64,000 nucleotides of DNA from Romanomermis culicivorax (lineage: Eukaryota > Nematoda > Enoplea > Mermithida > Mermithidae), in assembly GCA_963922205.1 (NCBI GenBank), contig CAWUHX010000039.1, positions 248,001 to 312,000 on the forward strand, read 5' to 3'. A model generated the notes under the pieces. It worked only from the letters and a program-made list of their open reading frames with translations. It searched no databases and was not told the origin of the DNA. The translations under genes were made by a program, and so were the position numbers. Shown one piece after another: positions 9,925 to 21,779 of this stretch (positions are counted from its first letter, which is position 1; each line of letters begins with the position of its first letter).

Positions 9925-11434
9925 GAGGGCTGGCAAACATAGGTTTTTTTCAACCTAGGTTTTTAGGTTTTTTTAAAAAACCTAGGTTGGTCTGATTTTT
10001 TAGGCTTTTAGGTTTTTTAGGTTTTTTGGAAATTCTGTAAAAAAATGCATATTTCCTAATGTTTAGCATACTAGAGGTATAGGAAAGCACAGATAAAACC
10101 TTTTATGTTACCTGTGGAAAACATTTCAAGCCTTTAGCTTAAGTTCTTTGATAATTAGAACCTTTACTTCCCATGATACTTCTAACCTTGTACGCGCATT
10201 TACTACTTATGTTAGACCCCTGCTAGAATATTGTTCAACTGTTTGGAACCCTTACTATGCCTCTGACATAAATCTCATTGAAAAAGTTCAGAGAAGATTC
10301 ACAAAGAGAATATGTGGTTTTGGGTCTATCCTAGAAATACGCCGACTACGTGCCGCCTTATGCATGATGTTTCAAATTATTAAAGGCCAATCCTGTCTGC
10401 AAAAATCGGACTTCTTTATTAGCAGTAATTTCGAGTCCACCCGTCGTAAAAATGACTACAAACTCAAAACAGGTAAAGCTAAAACAAATATTAGATTATA
10501 TGATTTTTCCAACAGGTACATTAATATCTGGAATGAACTTTCAGCTGAAGTTCTTAGTTCTTCCAATTTACACACATTCAAAACGAAAATCTCTAAGATT
10601 GATTTTTCTGATTATCTCGGGGGAGCGCGTTAGCCTGTTACAAATATGTAACCTGCGCTTCCTATTACCGTCATTAACTTGTTTACTGTAGCACATATTT
10701 TCGCTGCGATATTGTATTTGTCTTTTTGAAGTAGCCGTTGATTGAGTTTTCCAAACTTTTCTTCGTTTTCTTATTTCATTTTAATCGTTTGTTCTCGCGT
10801 TTTAACCTTTTTTTCTTTTCTTGTGTTATATTTCGCCTGACAGGTAATAAATCTTCTTCATTCATTCATTCATTCATTCATTCATTTCTATTTACTTCAT
10901 GGTTTGAACTATCTACCTATACAGTATCGATGTACTATGCATAAACACTGGAAAATACGTAGGTGATAGTATGTACCTTGCCTTATTTTTTATTACAAGT
11001 ACCTATGCAACTGTCCCATTTTCTATTATAATAAGTCAACTACCTATATCAATTATTGCCCTTGCATATATCTGATTTCAGGCAGTTACTATTTTTGCTT
11101 TTTGCCCTTAAACATGCAAAATCTCGATGACGAAAATATTATCTGTATTGATTCGGAAAGTGATACACCGACGGCGGTGTGTCGTGTCAAGTTGTTACGT
11201 TATGTTGTTGTGTTGTGCACTTGATTTTGAGTTTATAAATTTTCTTCATTTGACTCATTATTTTGATATGAAAAGGTGTGCTAGCCTTTTATGATTAATT
11301 TTACAGAATTCATATGGCTTAAAGTAGTCTTGTAAGCGATTGTAGGGCAATACAAAATATAAAACCTAAAAACCCTTTAAAAAACCTAAAACCTAAATTT
11401 GAAAATTTTTTAGGTTAGGTTTTTTCCAGCCTCA
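9925..11434. mobile_element. hAT-like element with TTTTTTAGG-rich ends
   Basis: The left end GAGGGCTGGCAAAC (9925) and the complement of the right end ttttttccagcctc (11420-11433) form short TIRs resembling those of the 30377-32330 element. Just inside, both ends carry repeats of GGTTTTTTAGG in opposite orientation (9940-10030 and 11355-11425). A LINE fragment (10140-10886) is nested inside. I see no transposase and no target duplication. Confidence 0.5.
10140..10886 (+). mobile_element. 5'-truncated CR1-like LINE, RT C-terminus and tail
   Basis: The open frame 10148-10633 reads FTTYVRPLLEYCSTVWNPYY and continues through KVQRRFTKRI to RLYDFSNRYINIWNELS and DYLGGAR. This is the region C-terminal to the RT of CR1/Jockey-type ORF2 proteins and is uninterrupted for 161 residues. 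The 3' UTR ends in six ATTC units at 10857-10885. It lies inside the hAT-like element. Confidence 0.85.
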
Positions 11435-12059
11435 GTTTTTCCAGCTTCCAGCCTTTTTTAATAAAAACATTTTTGTTGAGACGGAACAAATGTAAAAAGA
11501 AATATACACAAAGCACGTCGATTCAGGTGATAGTTGGATAGTTCGTATTCCGGAACAGATAGCTCTAAAGATACTACATATAGCTAAAAAACAAAGTTAA
11601 ATTTAGAATCAGCATTCTTTTTTTGACCAGAAAATCTAAGTTTCGTGTGGTAGAGTTCAGTAGGACGTAAAATTATTCACGCCAAATGAGAAAACCCGCC
11701 CTAAAATGTTTCGTAACTATCATAGACGAATTTGAAATTTTCGACTACAGTAAACCGTGATACCGAAATGAAAAACGCAAGTGATATTCAAATATCGCAA
11801 CGCTATGTTGAAGACAACAGATAATTAAGCAAAATTCACTATCGTGCGCTGAAATTGGTTGCTTCTTCGTTGAGGTATGTAATCATCCGAAATATTTTTT
11901 ATTTCGTTATTACTGTAGCAACGCTGTAACGAATTTTAATTATTCCACTGATGAATTTACGTGAAAGATAGCGAGAAGAAAAAAAAATATCCAGAAATTA
12001 GGCAAGGTTAAAAAACGGAAATAAAACAGAACGAAAGTTTCAACGTAATGCAAGTTCGG
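10887..12059. other. Non-coding interior and flank of the hAT-like element
   Basis: No gene seen. The short open stretch near 11110-11190 (gcaaaatctcgatgacgaaaa) has no recognisable domain. Confidence 0.4.
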
Positions 12060-12905
12060 AATGAACAAACTACTATAAAGAAAGTTCGATTAGTCTAGGA
12101 AGCACAGGTTACAAAGTGTAACGAACTAACGCGCTCCCCCATGGAATTTGGAAAAATCGATTTTCATAATTTTGTTCTTAAAATATTGCAGACTGGAAGA
12201 ATTGATGGCATCTGAAGGAAGGTTATTCCATATATTGATATATCTGTTACAAAAATCATATAATCTCAAATTGGATTTAACTTTACCAGTAATGAGCTTG
12301 AAATCATATTGGCGACGAGTGTTGTCATTAGAGTTTAGCATAAAGAAATCATTTTCGTCAATGCAAGTGTGATCTCTGATAATTTTGTACATTAAGAAAG
12401 AGCAGCTATTAGTCTGCGGGTTTCAAGTCGTTCTTGAAGAAGAGATTTTAGACGTTCTTCATAAGAAAAGCTAGAGTTTTTACTAAATAATCTCTTGGTA
12501 AACTTCCGTTGTACATTTTCGATCAGCAGAATTTCATTCATGTGAAAAGGATTCCACACAGTGGAGCAGTACTAAGGTATAGGTCTGACATATGTATTGA
12601 AGGCTTTAATTAGAACTTATTTATTTCTTGAAGTAAAAGCTTTCAAGATTAAGGAACTCCGTTGGTGAGCTCTGTTCACAATTGAGTTAATATGATTTTT
12701 GAAAGATAAATTGTGAGAAATAAGCACACTGAGATCTTTGACAGTTTGCTCTTCATGGGGTAAATATCGGCTATCCAACTGATAACAATGTATAGGATTA
12801 GAATAACCAAGGTGGAGTACTTTACTTTTATCAGGAGGGATATCAAGCTGTCAGATAGCAGACCAGACAAAAATTCTATCAAGATCTGCTTGGAGAATAT
12901 GATTA
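12060..12905 (-). mobile_element. CR1-like LINE fragment, 3' part, frameshifted
   Basis: Minus-strand frames give the same protein regions as the other copies: an SNPIHCYQLDSRYL-like stretch, YVRP, YCSTVWNPFHMNE, ENVQRKFTKRLF, then RLYDFCNRYINIWNNLPSDA and FSKFHGGAR (12126-12392). At least two frameshifts and stops break it. It is 5'-truncated at about 12905. Confidence 0.8.
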
Positions 12906-12940
12906 TTAGTAGAGAATATGATTATTATTCTCTCCGAACA

Positions 12941-13030
12941 GTGTATTAGTATCGTTGCAGCACATTTTATAGGCTGTCAATGACTGATGGATGAATGAGA
13001 AGAAATTCTGAATATTCTCTGTTAATTCTC
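12941..13030 (+). repeat. Dispersed repeat 'cgttgcagca...gctgtcaatgac'
   Basis: A ~90-140 bp phrase beginning cgaacagtgtattagtatcg and ending near attctctgtt occurs here, at 19830-19970 and at 29942-30090. In the latter two it follows a hairpin-family block directly, so it is probably the right-hand end of that family. Confidence 0.6.
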
Positions 13031-13492
13031 TCTTGACTCCATGCCAGTTTGGCTTCCTCCCAACAAAATCTTGTGAAACACAATTACTTCAATGCAAAAA
13101 TGTAATGGACCAAACACGTCGATTCCGGCTTGCCAATCGACACAATTTACCTTGATTTCAAGAAAGCCTTTGATTCCGTTTCTCACAAAAAATTGATGCT
13201 TAAATTGAAAACCTATGTTATCTCAGGCTTTCTTGAAAAGTGGATCTTAGATTTCCTCTCAACTCGGACCCAGAGAGTCTGTATCAATAATGTCACTTCT
13301 CAGTTTGCTCCCGTCTCTAGTGGTGTTCCTCAGGGTAGTGTTCTAGGTCCTACACTTTTCTTGTTATTCATCAATGATCTCCCTGACAATCTAAAATCTG
13401 ATATCTATCTTTTTGCTGATGATGTTAAGATCTTTAATTGTTCCAGAAACAAACGTATCCTCCAAGATGATCTTGATCAAATTAGAGCGCAA
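13020..13492 (+). mobile_element. CR1-like LINE fragment, central RT
   Basis: The frame 13130-13501 reads IYLDFKKAFDSVSHKKL, then VSSGVPQGSVLGPTLFLLFI and the catalytic LFADDVKIFN. This is the core of a CR1/Jockey-type reverse transcriptase, nearly identical to the minus-strand copy at 14850-15240. It stops abruptly after DDLDQI, where a minisatellite begins. Confidence 0.85.
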
Positions 13493-13568
13493 GGACATTA
13501 GAGCCCAAGGACATTAGAGCGCAGGACAATAGGGGGCAGACAAGAGAGTGCAGGGACATTAGAGCCCA
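13481..13568. repeat. Minisatellite GGACATTAGAGCGCA, short array
   Basis: About five degenerate units of GGACATTAGAGCGCA(G). The complementary array lies at 18300-18362 and 18674-18957 on the other side of the full LINE copy, making an inverted pair. Confidence 0.7.
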
Positions 13569-13857
13569 TCTGTTGGTTCGAAAAAAATTAACCAACGTTT
13601 CGTGGTCTGAATGAATGCGAATTTTAAAATTATTTTTGAACATGAAAAAAGAGTACTATGAAAGCAGCTTTATTTCAGAAGTTGACAAAGTTTTCAAAAG
13701 CTGACAAAAAACTGCGTGTGATTCTGAATGCAAGTTAGAAATTCAAGATGAATTCGAAGATAACAAAATGACACAATTTTATTCAAAGGTTCAAAGGTTG
13801 GCAAGCAATAAATCAATAAAAATATATGTGCGATTATGGATTAGAGGTAAATTCTGA
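13569..13857. other. Spacer, no gene seen
   Basis: AT-rich spacer between the minisatellite and the 3' end of the long LINE copy. No coding signal. Confidence 0.4.
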
Positions 13858-14049
13858 ATGAATGAATGAATTTATTATTTGCATTAGATGCTGACAGTCA
13901 ATGGAAATAAATATAATTTGAGCGGTAATTACAAGAAAAAAATAGGTACAAAATTGTTACTAATAGTAAACAAAATGCGAAAAAAAGCATATTAAAGATG
14001 CGACGATGGGCGAAAAATGATTACAGTAAATCAAGCTGCAAGTAATAGG

Positions 14050-16800
14050 GAGCGCAGGTTACTATGTGTAACAGAACTGATGCGCCCCCCGAGATACCTT
14101 GGAAAATCTATTTTTGACATTATCGTTTTAAAGGCCTATAGATTGGAAGAACTAATAACATCATTTGAGATGTCGTTCCATATGTTGACATATCTGTTGG
14201 AGAAATCATAAAGCCTTGCATTTGTTTTGGCTTTACCAGAAATCAGTTTGTAGTCATTTTTACGGCGAGTAAAGTCAGAACTGCTGCTAATGAAAAAATC
14301 TGATGGTTTAAGGCAAGATTGGTTCTTAAAGATTTGGAACATGAGATTTTCGACGAACTTCTAGGCATTCTATACCCAGTTTTGATAAGCGCTGGTCGTA
14401 GGAAAGTTCACACAAAACCAAAAATTCATTTAGTAAACCTCCTCTGAACATTTTCAACTAAGTCAATACCAGAAGCATAATAGGGATTCCAAACAGTGGA
14501 ACAATACTCTAATATTGGTCTAACATAAACTGTAAAGGCACGGATGAGATTAGAGGCATTACGAGAAGTAAATGTTTTCATTATCAAATAGCTCTGTTGG
14601 TAAGCCTTTTTAATTATATGATTGAGGTGATCCCTGAAATTTAAATTTTGGGACATAAGTATACCAAGATCTCTAACGTATGGATTGTTGCCGGGAATAA
14701 CAGAATTACCCATTGTGTAATTGTATTTTGGATTTGAAGAACCCAAATATAGAACAGTACTTTTTTCAACAGAAATTTCTAATTGCCATTTTTTGGACCA
14801 ACCGAAAATTTGATCAAGATCATCTTGGAGGATACATTTGTTTCTGGAACAATTAAAGATCCTAACATCATCAGCAAAAAGATAGATATCAGATTTTAGA
14901 TTGTCAGGGAGATCATTGATGAATAACAAGAAAAGTGTAGGACCTAGAACACTACCCTGAGGAACACCACTAGAGACGGGAGCAAACTGAGAAGTGACAT
15001 TATTGATACAGACTCTCTGGGTCCGAGTTGAGAGGAAATCTAAGATCCACTTTTCAAGAAAGCCTGAGATATAATAGGTTTTCAATTTAAGCATCAACTT
15101 TTTCGTGAGAAACCGAATCAAAGGCTTTCTTGAAATCAATGTAAATTGTGTCAATTGGCAAGCCGGAATCAATGTGTTTGGTCCATACATTTTTACATTG
15201 AAGTAATTGTGTTTCACAAGATTTTGTTGGGAGGAAACCAAACTGGCATGGAGTTAAGAGAGAATTATTTCTCAGATAAAACATGATAGAGGAGTTATTG
15301 ATACTTTCCATAATCTTGCAAGGGACACTGCACAAAGAGATAGGCCGATAGTTGGAAGGAAGGGCAGGGTCGCCTTTTTTGAATACAGGAACAATGTTGG
15401 CCTTTTTCCACAATAAGGGGAGTGATCCAGTTCTGAAAGAAACTTAGAAAATATGTGAGAATGGTTCAGCCAAACAGGTAGAAAGTTTCTTCAGGAAATA
15501 GGCACACAAGCCATCGGGGCCTAGAGCTAGAGAGGGTTTTAATTTTCTGAGTGCTATACCAACCAAGTCTACTGTGAATGAAACCAACGAAATTTCGGAA
15601 GTTGTTCTGGGGAGGATATTAAGAATGTAGTCATCATCATGAGTAAAAACTGAACGAAAATATTCATTGAAAAGTGTACACTTCTGAAGATCATCAAGAA
15701 TGATAGTGTCCCTGTTACTTACTAAAGGGGGGATAGTTTTCTTTGATAGAATTTTAGAGTTGACAAATTTGAAAAATGATTTTGGGTCAGATTTTTTGAT
15801 TAAATTTTGCTCAATATCCACCTGATGAGAAAGCATCAGTGTTTTTACACACTTACAACGAATTTGGTACTTTGACTTGTCAGTAGGTAATTTAGTTTTT
15901 TTATACTTTTCCAAAGTCTTAGTTCTTTGGTGAGAGATTTCCGAATGTTGTTTGGATAACATGTTTTAAACTTTTTTGGTTTAAAAACAGGGACAAAGTT
16001 GTTTATAGCACGGTTTAAAATTTCCAAAAAAATCTTGTACATGTCTTCAGCATTGGCACATGTAGAAAATAAGTCCGGCCAAGATGTGTGGGATAATAAA
16101 TCTGAAATAGCCACATAATCAGCCTTAATAAAGTTTCGAGTTCTAGCATGGGGAAAGATAGGTAACTTTTGCAAGATTAAAGAGAAATTCACACTGGCGT
16201 GGTCACTGGTAGAAAAAGGGGGAGAAACAAAAACATTGGATATTGATTTATCACCAAAAACTAAATCAAGAACATGATTACTAAGAGTAGGTTGTGATGC
16301 AAGTTGCTGAAGGCCTGTACTGGAGAAAAACTCAAAAAAACATTGTGTAAATGGCTTCATTTGGGTATGTGGACAGGAGTTAAAATTGGGCAAATTGAAA
16401 TCACCGGTGATCGTAATGGGATAACTAGCTCTGGTTGTCCACTCTAAAAGAATGCATAATTTATTACATAGATCTAGGTTGTAATCGGGAGGTCTATAAA
16501 CTAAGACAAGGCGATGATAAAGGCCAGCAATAATGAGATCCAGAACTAAAGTCTCTGGGACATCGATATTTGGAGGTACCCTAGTGAGAGTTGCACATAG
16601 GCTTTTTTTTACAAAAATAGCAACACCACCACCTCTTTTATGGAGCCTGTCCTTTCGAAAGATGCTGTAGGAACCAGTGTTAGACAATAAACCATCAGAA
16701 ATATCACTGTGTAGCCAGTTTTCTGTGCAAAAAATGATGTCATGTTCATACGTGTTAAGGAATAAGTTAAATTCTTCCAATTTGCAGACCAGACTTCTGG
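14050..16800 (-). pseudogene. CR1-like LINE ORF2: endonuclease and reverse transcriptase, frameshifted
   Basis: Reading from 16780 downward, the N-terminus is an exonuclease-endonuclease-phosphatase domain: CTENWLHSDIS holds the catalytic Glu, then ITGDFNLPNFN and TSDHASVNF. A frameshift near 15900 leads to a linker and ALGPDGLCAYFLKK, another near 15430 to WKKANIVPVFKKGDPALPSN and IYIDFKKAFDSVSH, and another near 15100 to VSSGVPQGSVLGP and the catalytic LFADDVRIFN (about 14870). The C-terminal WNPYYASGIDLVENVQRRFTK follows, then after another break RLYDFSNRYVNIWNDIS (14136-14342). In the family the endonuclease nicks the target and the RT primes from the nick. At least four frame changes make it non-functional as assembled. 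Confidence 0.88.
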
Positions 16801-16849
16801 CATTAAATAAAATACACTTTAGACGACTACTATCTGGTGGGTTTTTTAC

Positions 16850-17862
16850 CTAAAATGTGTTAGGCCTGTTACGTGACCTGTGCATTTGCGTACTAATACA
16901 ATTTTTGTGAAAATCGATATATAAATTTGTCTCGCCAGAAGATCTGCGTTGGTTTAACTCCACAACTAATTCGCACTGGCATTGACGCTGCAAAAAAGAT
17001 AAATCAGGTCGTGAACGTAAATATTTATTGGCGGGAAAGTTTAGAGATTGTGGTTTTACAATTTTGTTAATCCTTTTTATAAATAAACGTTGAGTTTTAG
17101 AGGATAAACAACAAACTTTCAAGAAGCGTGGTTTATTAGGCAGTACAGGACCATCACGAAAAACCTTAACAATATCTTCAGGATTTAAACTTGAATCCTG
17201 ATTCTGACCATGATCATCGAGTAACTTTGCAATCAGTGACAATCTTCCGCACTTCATCTAAATCGTTTGCGTCAGTGACTGGGAGGCCAAATAAAACTGC
17301 ATTCGCCTTTTTTGATTCTCTTTCAATTGCATCGCGTACGACCATTTCAATATTTAAGCTGTTCAAATTTTGAGTAATAGATAGTTTGTTGCTAGCTTCG
17401 ATTTTTGAAACTCTGGATTCTAGAGCTTCAATTTTCGATACTCGGGATTCTAAATTAGAAATTTTTTGAGTTAAATTTCGAAAAGTTACGACACAATTAT
17501 GACAAATAAATGGCAAAAGAAAGTTCGATTTGGTGAATGAATCACTATTATATAATGCTGATAGTTCCTTCGGTAAATTTAGGCAATCGGAATAGGTCCA
17601 GTGGTAGCATAGATCACATTGAAGCGCATCAGAATGTTCGTCAGTGACCATATTACTACATTCGATACAGGGACAGTCTTCAGATAAAAGTGTCGGGGAA
17701 TTTAATAAAGGTGTCGGCGGATTATCGGTATTTCTAGGTGTAGTCGATATAGAAGGTAAATTTTTGCCATTTTTGGAATTGTTGCCATTGCCATTAGGTT
17801 TGTTACGTGTAAATGATGGCGCCTTAACATACATTCGAGCCCCGTTTGTTTTGTCTTGTTGA
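16850..17862 (-). pseudogene. CR1-like LINE ORF1 with PHD finger and coiled coil, frameshifted
   Basis: The frame at 17214-17834 carries a PHD-type zinc finger: CPCIECSNMVTDEHSDALQC, then CDLCYHWTYSDC and CHNC about 35 residues later. It is followed by a coiled coil (NLESRVSKIEALESRVSKIE, with a short internal duplication) and ESKKANAVLFGLP. After a frameshift near 17220-17255 the second half (16850-17257) reads RFLKVCCLSSKTQRLFIKRI and ends with NLYIDFHKNC. PHD-bearing ORF1 proteins are known from CR1-clade LINEs, where they act as RNA or nucleoprotein partners. The true start is probably ATG 17834. Confidence 0.82.
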
Positions 17863-17900
17863 AGATTGAGACATAATTGTTGGGGAAGTTAATCGATTGG

Positions 17901-18299
17901 CCCCTCCTTTCTTAGTAAATTGGGTATTAATGCTTTAAAAATCTAAATATTTTAGGGTAAAAACCTTGTGAGCGACAGGATAAAAAAATGCAAAAAAGTA
18001 TGAGTAATGAGAAAGTAGACGAACAATGAGATATAAAGAAGGAAAGAGAAAATCACGGGAAAATGAATACAAAGACAAAAAAGATAAATAAAAAAAGAAA
18101 AAAATTAATAAAAAGTAGGGGACAGGAAAAATTAAGAAAAGTGAAAGAAGAAAAAGGAAAAAATACTGCATGGTAGAAAAGCGCTTTGACCTGAACTTCT
18201 TTAGGGAGACGAAAAAAAGCATTTTTGAGCTGAAATGTAGTTATTTTTCAAAATATTTCATTTTCAGTTTTTTTATTTTGCTCTGATCTGATTTTTCTG
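17901..18299. other. LINE 5' flank, no gene seen
   Basis: Purine-rich sequence (agaaaaaggaaaaaat and similar). The open frame on the minus strand at 17935-18222 is a low-complexity artefact. Confidence 0.4.
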
Positions 18300-18362
18300 T
18301 GCTCTATCGTCCTGCGCTCCAACGTCCTTGTGCTCTATTGCGCCTATGCCTTATTGTCCTGA
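18300..18362. repeat. Minisatellite TGCGCTCTATTGTCC, outlying units
   Basis: About four degenerate units (tgctctatcgtcc, tgcgctccaacgtcc and variants) separated from the main array by a 310-bp AT-rich spacer. Confidence 0.6.
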
Positions 18363-18673
18363 CGCGTAAATTTTTTTACAATTTTCATATTTTTGTTATA
18401 TTAAACTGCCTTGATATATTTTTTCTTTTTTTTTCTTATTTTTTTCTTTAAATCATTTCAAAAATGGAAACAAAAAACGAAACAATTGGGCAACTGGCAA
18501 GAAAATAAATAGATTGAAGAAGAAAAAAGAAAAAATTGGAAAAATGTAAATTTTGGCTGCAGTATTTGATTGAGTTTCGCAGATTTCTAATAATTTGTGT
18601 TCAAAAATTATTTTGATAAGTTTTATTTTTGGAAAATGAGTATGCCAGGCGCATTGGCCCCTACTTCCTGCAT

Positions 18674-18957
18674 CCGCGACTGCATTGTCCTGCGCTCTAT
18701 TGTCCCTGCGCTCTATTGTCCCGCGCTCTAATGTCCCTGCGCTCTAATGTCCGCGCTCTAATGTCCCTGCGCTCTAATGTTCACACGCGCTCTATTGTCC
18801 TTGCGGTCTATTGTCCCGCACTCTATTGTCCTGCGATCTAATGTCCCTGCACTCTATTGTCCCGCACTCTAATGTCCCTGCGCTCTATTGTCCTGCGCTC
18901 TAATGTCTCTGCGCTCTAATGTCCGCGCTCTATTGTCCCGCGCTCTAATGTCTCGGT
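18674..18957. repeat. Minisatellite TGCGCTCTATTGTCCC, main array
   Basis: About seventeen units of 14-17 bp of the form TGCGCTCTATTGTCCC or TGCGCTCTAATGTCC, with two alternating variants (ATTG and AATG). It is the reverse complement of the short array at 13481-13568. A 70-residue frame inside it is an artefact. Confidence 0.88.
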
Positions 18958-18974
18958 ACCTGAAGTGTTATGTA

Positions 18975-19270
18975 CTAATTGAAAGCCGTTACCAAACTGT
19001 ATCTAGTGAAAAGATAATTGCCGAAATCTGATAAATATTAGCTACAAAACTGCAGTCTCAACTTTTTGATCATTTTTATTCAATTCAAGTTTGGAATCTA
19101 ATTTGCACATTGGTGACCAATTATGTAGCAATGGCATGTTATATGTTTTTCGAAAGCTCTTGTTGAGCTGTATCTGATGAAAAATAATTATGAAAATTCG
19201 ATAAATATTAGCCATAAAACCGCAGCCTGAAGTTTTGGATAATTTTTATTGAATTCTATTTTTAGAACAT
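18975..19270. repeat. Diverged direct duplication, ~170-bp spacing
   Basis: The phrase gaaagc..ctgtatct..tgaaaa..gataaatattagc..aaaac.gcag occurs at about 18981 and again at about 19150, followed by ttttgatcatttttatt/ttggataatttttatt. No coding capacity. Confidence 0.55.
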
Positions 19271-19420
19271 GTAGAAAGTACGGTTGGTCTCATCGACCCT
19301 GGTCCTCGCCGTACTTTGTGCACAAACGTGTAGAAAGTACGTCGCGCTGTACTTTGCATTACCTGTAGAAAATTGGTCGGCGGACCCTCCTATCGTGTGT
19401 GTAGAAAGTACGGGTCGGCC
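19268..19420. repeat. Short repeat cluster GTAGAAAGTACG
   Basis: Five copies of TGTAGAAAGTACG or gtagaaaatt occur in 150 bp, with inverted versions (cgtactttg) between them, so the stretch can fold on itself. Confidence 0.55.
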
Positions 19421-19569
19421 AAACTGCAATTATGCCCATTTTCCAGCATTGTAGAATATTGAAATCCTGAGAAATTTCAACGAACACGTTACTATAGTCT
19501 AGTCATACTAATCTTTTCATTTTCTCTCCAAAATTCAAAAAATTGGTTTTTAAATGCCTAAAACCGACG

Positions 19570-19970
19570 CGGATCGAATGAAATCAGTGTTTTTTTGTGC
19601 CAAATAGTTTTTGGCTCAAAAAAATTTGGAATGGCACAAAAATTTTTGAGCGTTTGTGCCAATTGGCACAAAATTTTTGGCTGGTCAAACACTAAATTTC
19701 CTTGATTTTTAGACGTTTTAGGACCTGAAAATGCAAACATTTTTCGGCGCTTCGCGCCGAGCCTATGTACTATTAATTACTCGTATATTTGACCCGAGCG
19801 CGACGCCAACGAGTTCTCTTCGATTCGAATAGTGTATTAGTATCGTTGCAGCAAACTTCATAGGCTGTCAATGACTTAATCGGAAGAAATTCGGAATATT
19901 CTCTGTTCATTCAGTCAGATTCGGATATAAAACTGAAATGCTTACTTTTTGTGTTTGATTGATACAAATA
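19570..19970. repeat. Hairpin-family fragment plus right end
   Basis: This matches 9620-9790 and 29730-29880: TTTGTGCCAATTGGCACAAA at about 19650, then TTCGGCGCTTCGCGCCGA at 19744-19761, followed by the cgttgcagcaaa...gctgtcaatgac phrase at 19830-19970. Confidence 0.7.
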
Positions 19971-21195
19971 GAAAGATCGGTATCGTTGGTATACGATGTT
20001 TCGGCAGAAAATTTACGCAATTTTCGATTTTATTTTCTCTAATCTTTACATTGTTGTTAGGATAGACATTCTTAGTCGAAAATTGAATCAGTTGAACAAT
20101 TCTAGAGTTAAGGTAAAGTGGGGTGACTTTGATCAGGGGCATTTGATAACTGTTTGAGATCAGCAGGCCATTTTTGCTGTGTAGACAACCGAGGTTTTTT
20201 TTCAGTTTTTGCATTTTTTTTTATCTCACTGACATGGTTAGCTGAAAAACACGCTGAGCACGATTTTTACAAAAAATTAGTGCGTTAAACTTTAACTTTT
20301 TATCAAAATTTTGACCTAAAACCTTTTCGCAGTTTTCAGTATGTTTCTACTGAAAAAAAATTTTCGGAAGATGCGTTTTTTAGTGGACATATAAAGGTCA
20401 AAAACTCAAAATTTTCCGGTATAATAATCACTGTTTTCTGTCAGACGCGGCCGTTAGCATATCTACTTCGATTTACTAATTAATGCTCAACAGTTTCTAT
20501 CAATCAAGTTAGCTTGTCTGATTTTCTGATCGTTAACAGTCAATATATGTCGCCGAAAAGGGAGATTTGGAATCAATTCTCTGAATTTTTTCTCTCGATG
20601 CTTGGAATTTTTCAAACGTTTGCAACATCAACTCTTGTGTTTATTGAAGATGGAAATTAAAGACATCTTTCTAGACTGTGATTTTAGAACCTCTGTTCAC
20701 GAATATCTGATGGAGAGATTTATTTTCTAGCGTTTTAGAATATAAAAATTCAAAAAATTTTCTGGCGCTTCGCGCCGGAATGGGGAATAAATTACACTTC
20801 ATCAGTTTGATTTTAATTTATCTCTCAACGTTGTGAAGGTTCATTTTCCAGTGTATTAGAAGGTGAAATCAAAAAAATTTTTTGGCGCTCCGCGCCGGAC
20901 TAGAACTAAATAAAATTGGATAATTCTAATCAGAAATGCTAATAGCGGATAAATTCATGAGAACTCTATCGTTAACATGCTTTGTCTGCTCCTGTAGAAG
21001 AACACCAATATATTCTTCATCAGCTCAGTTTGACTAACATAACCATTATTTTCTCAATTTTTGGAACGAGTATATTTTAGCTGAAACTCTCAAATTTGCT
21101 CGAATTGGGCTTTTTCAAGTAGTTTGATACTTGAGAAAGCCAACCAGCACATTTTTAAAGCTCAGAATGGCCCCTACAGAAAAATCCCACCTACA
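19971..21195. repeat. Degenerate hairpin-family sequence, no gene
   Basis: No gene seen. GGCGCTTCGCGCCGG at about 20763 and GGCGCTCCGCGCCGG at about 20884 mark two more ends of the hairpin family, each after an AAAAATTTT run and about 120 bp apart. Confidence 0.5.
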
Positions 21196-21252
21196 TCAAG
21201 AATCGAACCTGGTCCACCAGCCTATGGACTTAATGCGTGTACCACTACATAA
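21196..21252 (-). repeat. tRNA-like segment (degenerate, SINE-like)
   Basis: The minus strand carries a D-arm-like gtagtggtacacgc and a B-box-like AGGTTCGATTC (21200-21210 region). A GTCCA/TGGAC stem sits where the anticodon arm would be, but with an 8-base loop. Acceptor arms do not pair, so it is not a tRNA gene; it more likely belongs to the repeat that follows. Confidence 0.35.
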
Positions 21253-21626
21253 TTTCCCCAGAAAGTATCAACACTATATTCCTTTAAGGCCCTTGATACT
21301 ATTTAAACTAACAACTTCATTTGGAAGAGCCTCGACAGCGCTGCGCCCTTCGGGTGCAGCTGCTGTAGCTCAAGCCTAAGAAAAATTTTAAAGGAAAAAT
21401 AAATGTCTACTCACTAATAACAGAAATCGATGAAAATCGAAATTATTAAAATACTAAACTCAAATTAGATTTCCAAATTCGTTGACTTTTGACGATAAAG
21501 GGTAATATTTCCAACATGGTTTGAAAATTAGCATAATATATATAAAAGTCTGAAAATAGTTATACGTGAATCTTATGGCAAAATATCCTGCAGAATTTGA
21601 ACCGGTCGTTCAAATTTCGTCATTTT
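21226..21626 (-). repeat. Dispersed repeat, inverted partner of 33013-33399
   Basis: About 400 bp whose reverse complement is highly similar to 33013-33399, including gggtattttgccataagatt, ctacagcagctgc and the word gtgtagtggtacacgcatt at the edge. The two copies diverge right after that tRNA-like word. Confidence 0.75.
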
Positions 21627-21779
21627 TTCTTTCTGCGCTTCCATTTTACCTGTCCTAATTAAAAAATAACTGTTTATGGTATAAACAGTAGGTAGATTCA
21701 TTTCGGGCGCGAAGCGTGTGGATGTGGAAAATGATTCATGTGGAAAAAACGGTGATTTGCAACAGGTTTTTTTTGGTGG

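Larger units (their letters stand above)
13858..17900 (-). mobile_element. Near full-length CR1-clade LINE
   Basis: About 4.0 kb on the minus strand. The 3' end is (TTCA)n at 13858-13874, then a 3' UTR, ORF2 (14050-16800) and ORF1 (16850-17862). The PHD-finger ORF1 and the microsatellite tail are typical of the CR1 clade. ORF1 and ORF2 both carry frameshifts, so this copy looks inactive. It is the most complete of six related copies in the window. Confidence 0.88.

Noticed and set aside
9940..10030. Arthropod telomeric TTAGG repeats
   Set aside because: The word is TTTTTTAGG with irregular length and sits just inside a transposon terminus, with its complement at the other end.
18629..18841. 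70-residue repetitive ORF (ALMSLRSNV repeats)
   Set aside because: Translation of the TGCGCTCTATTGTCC minisatellite.
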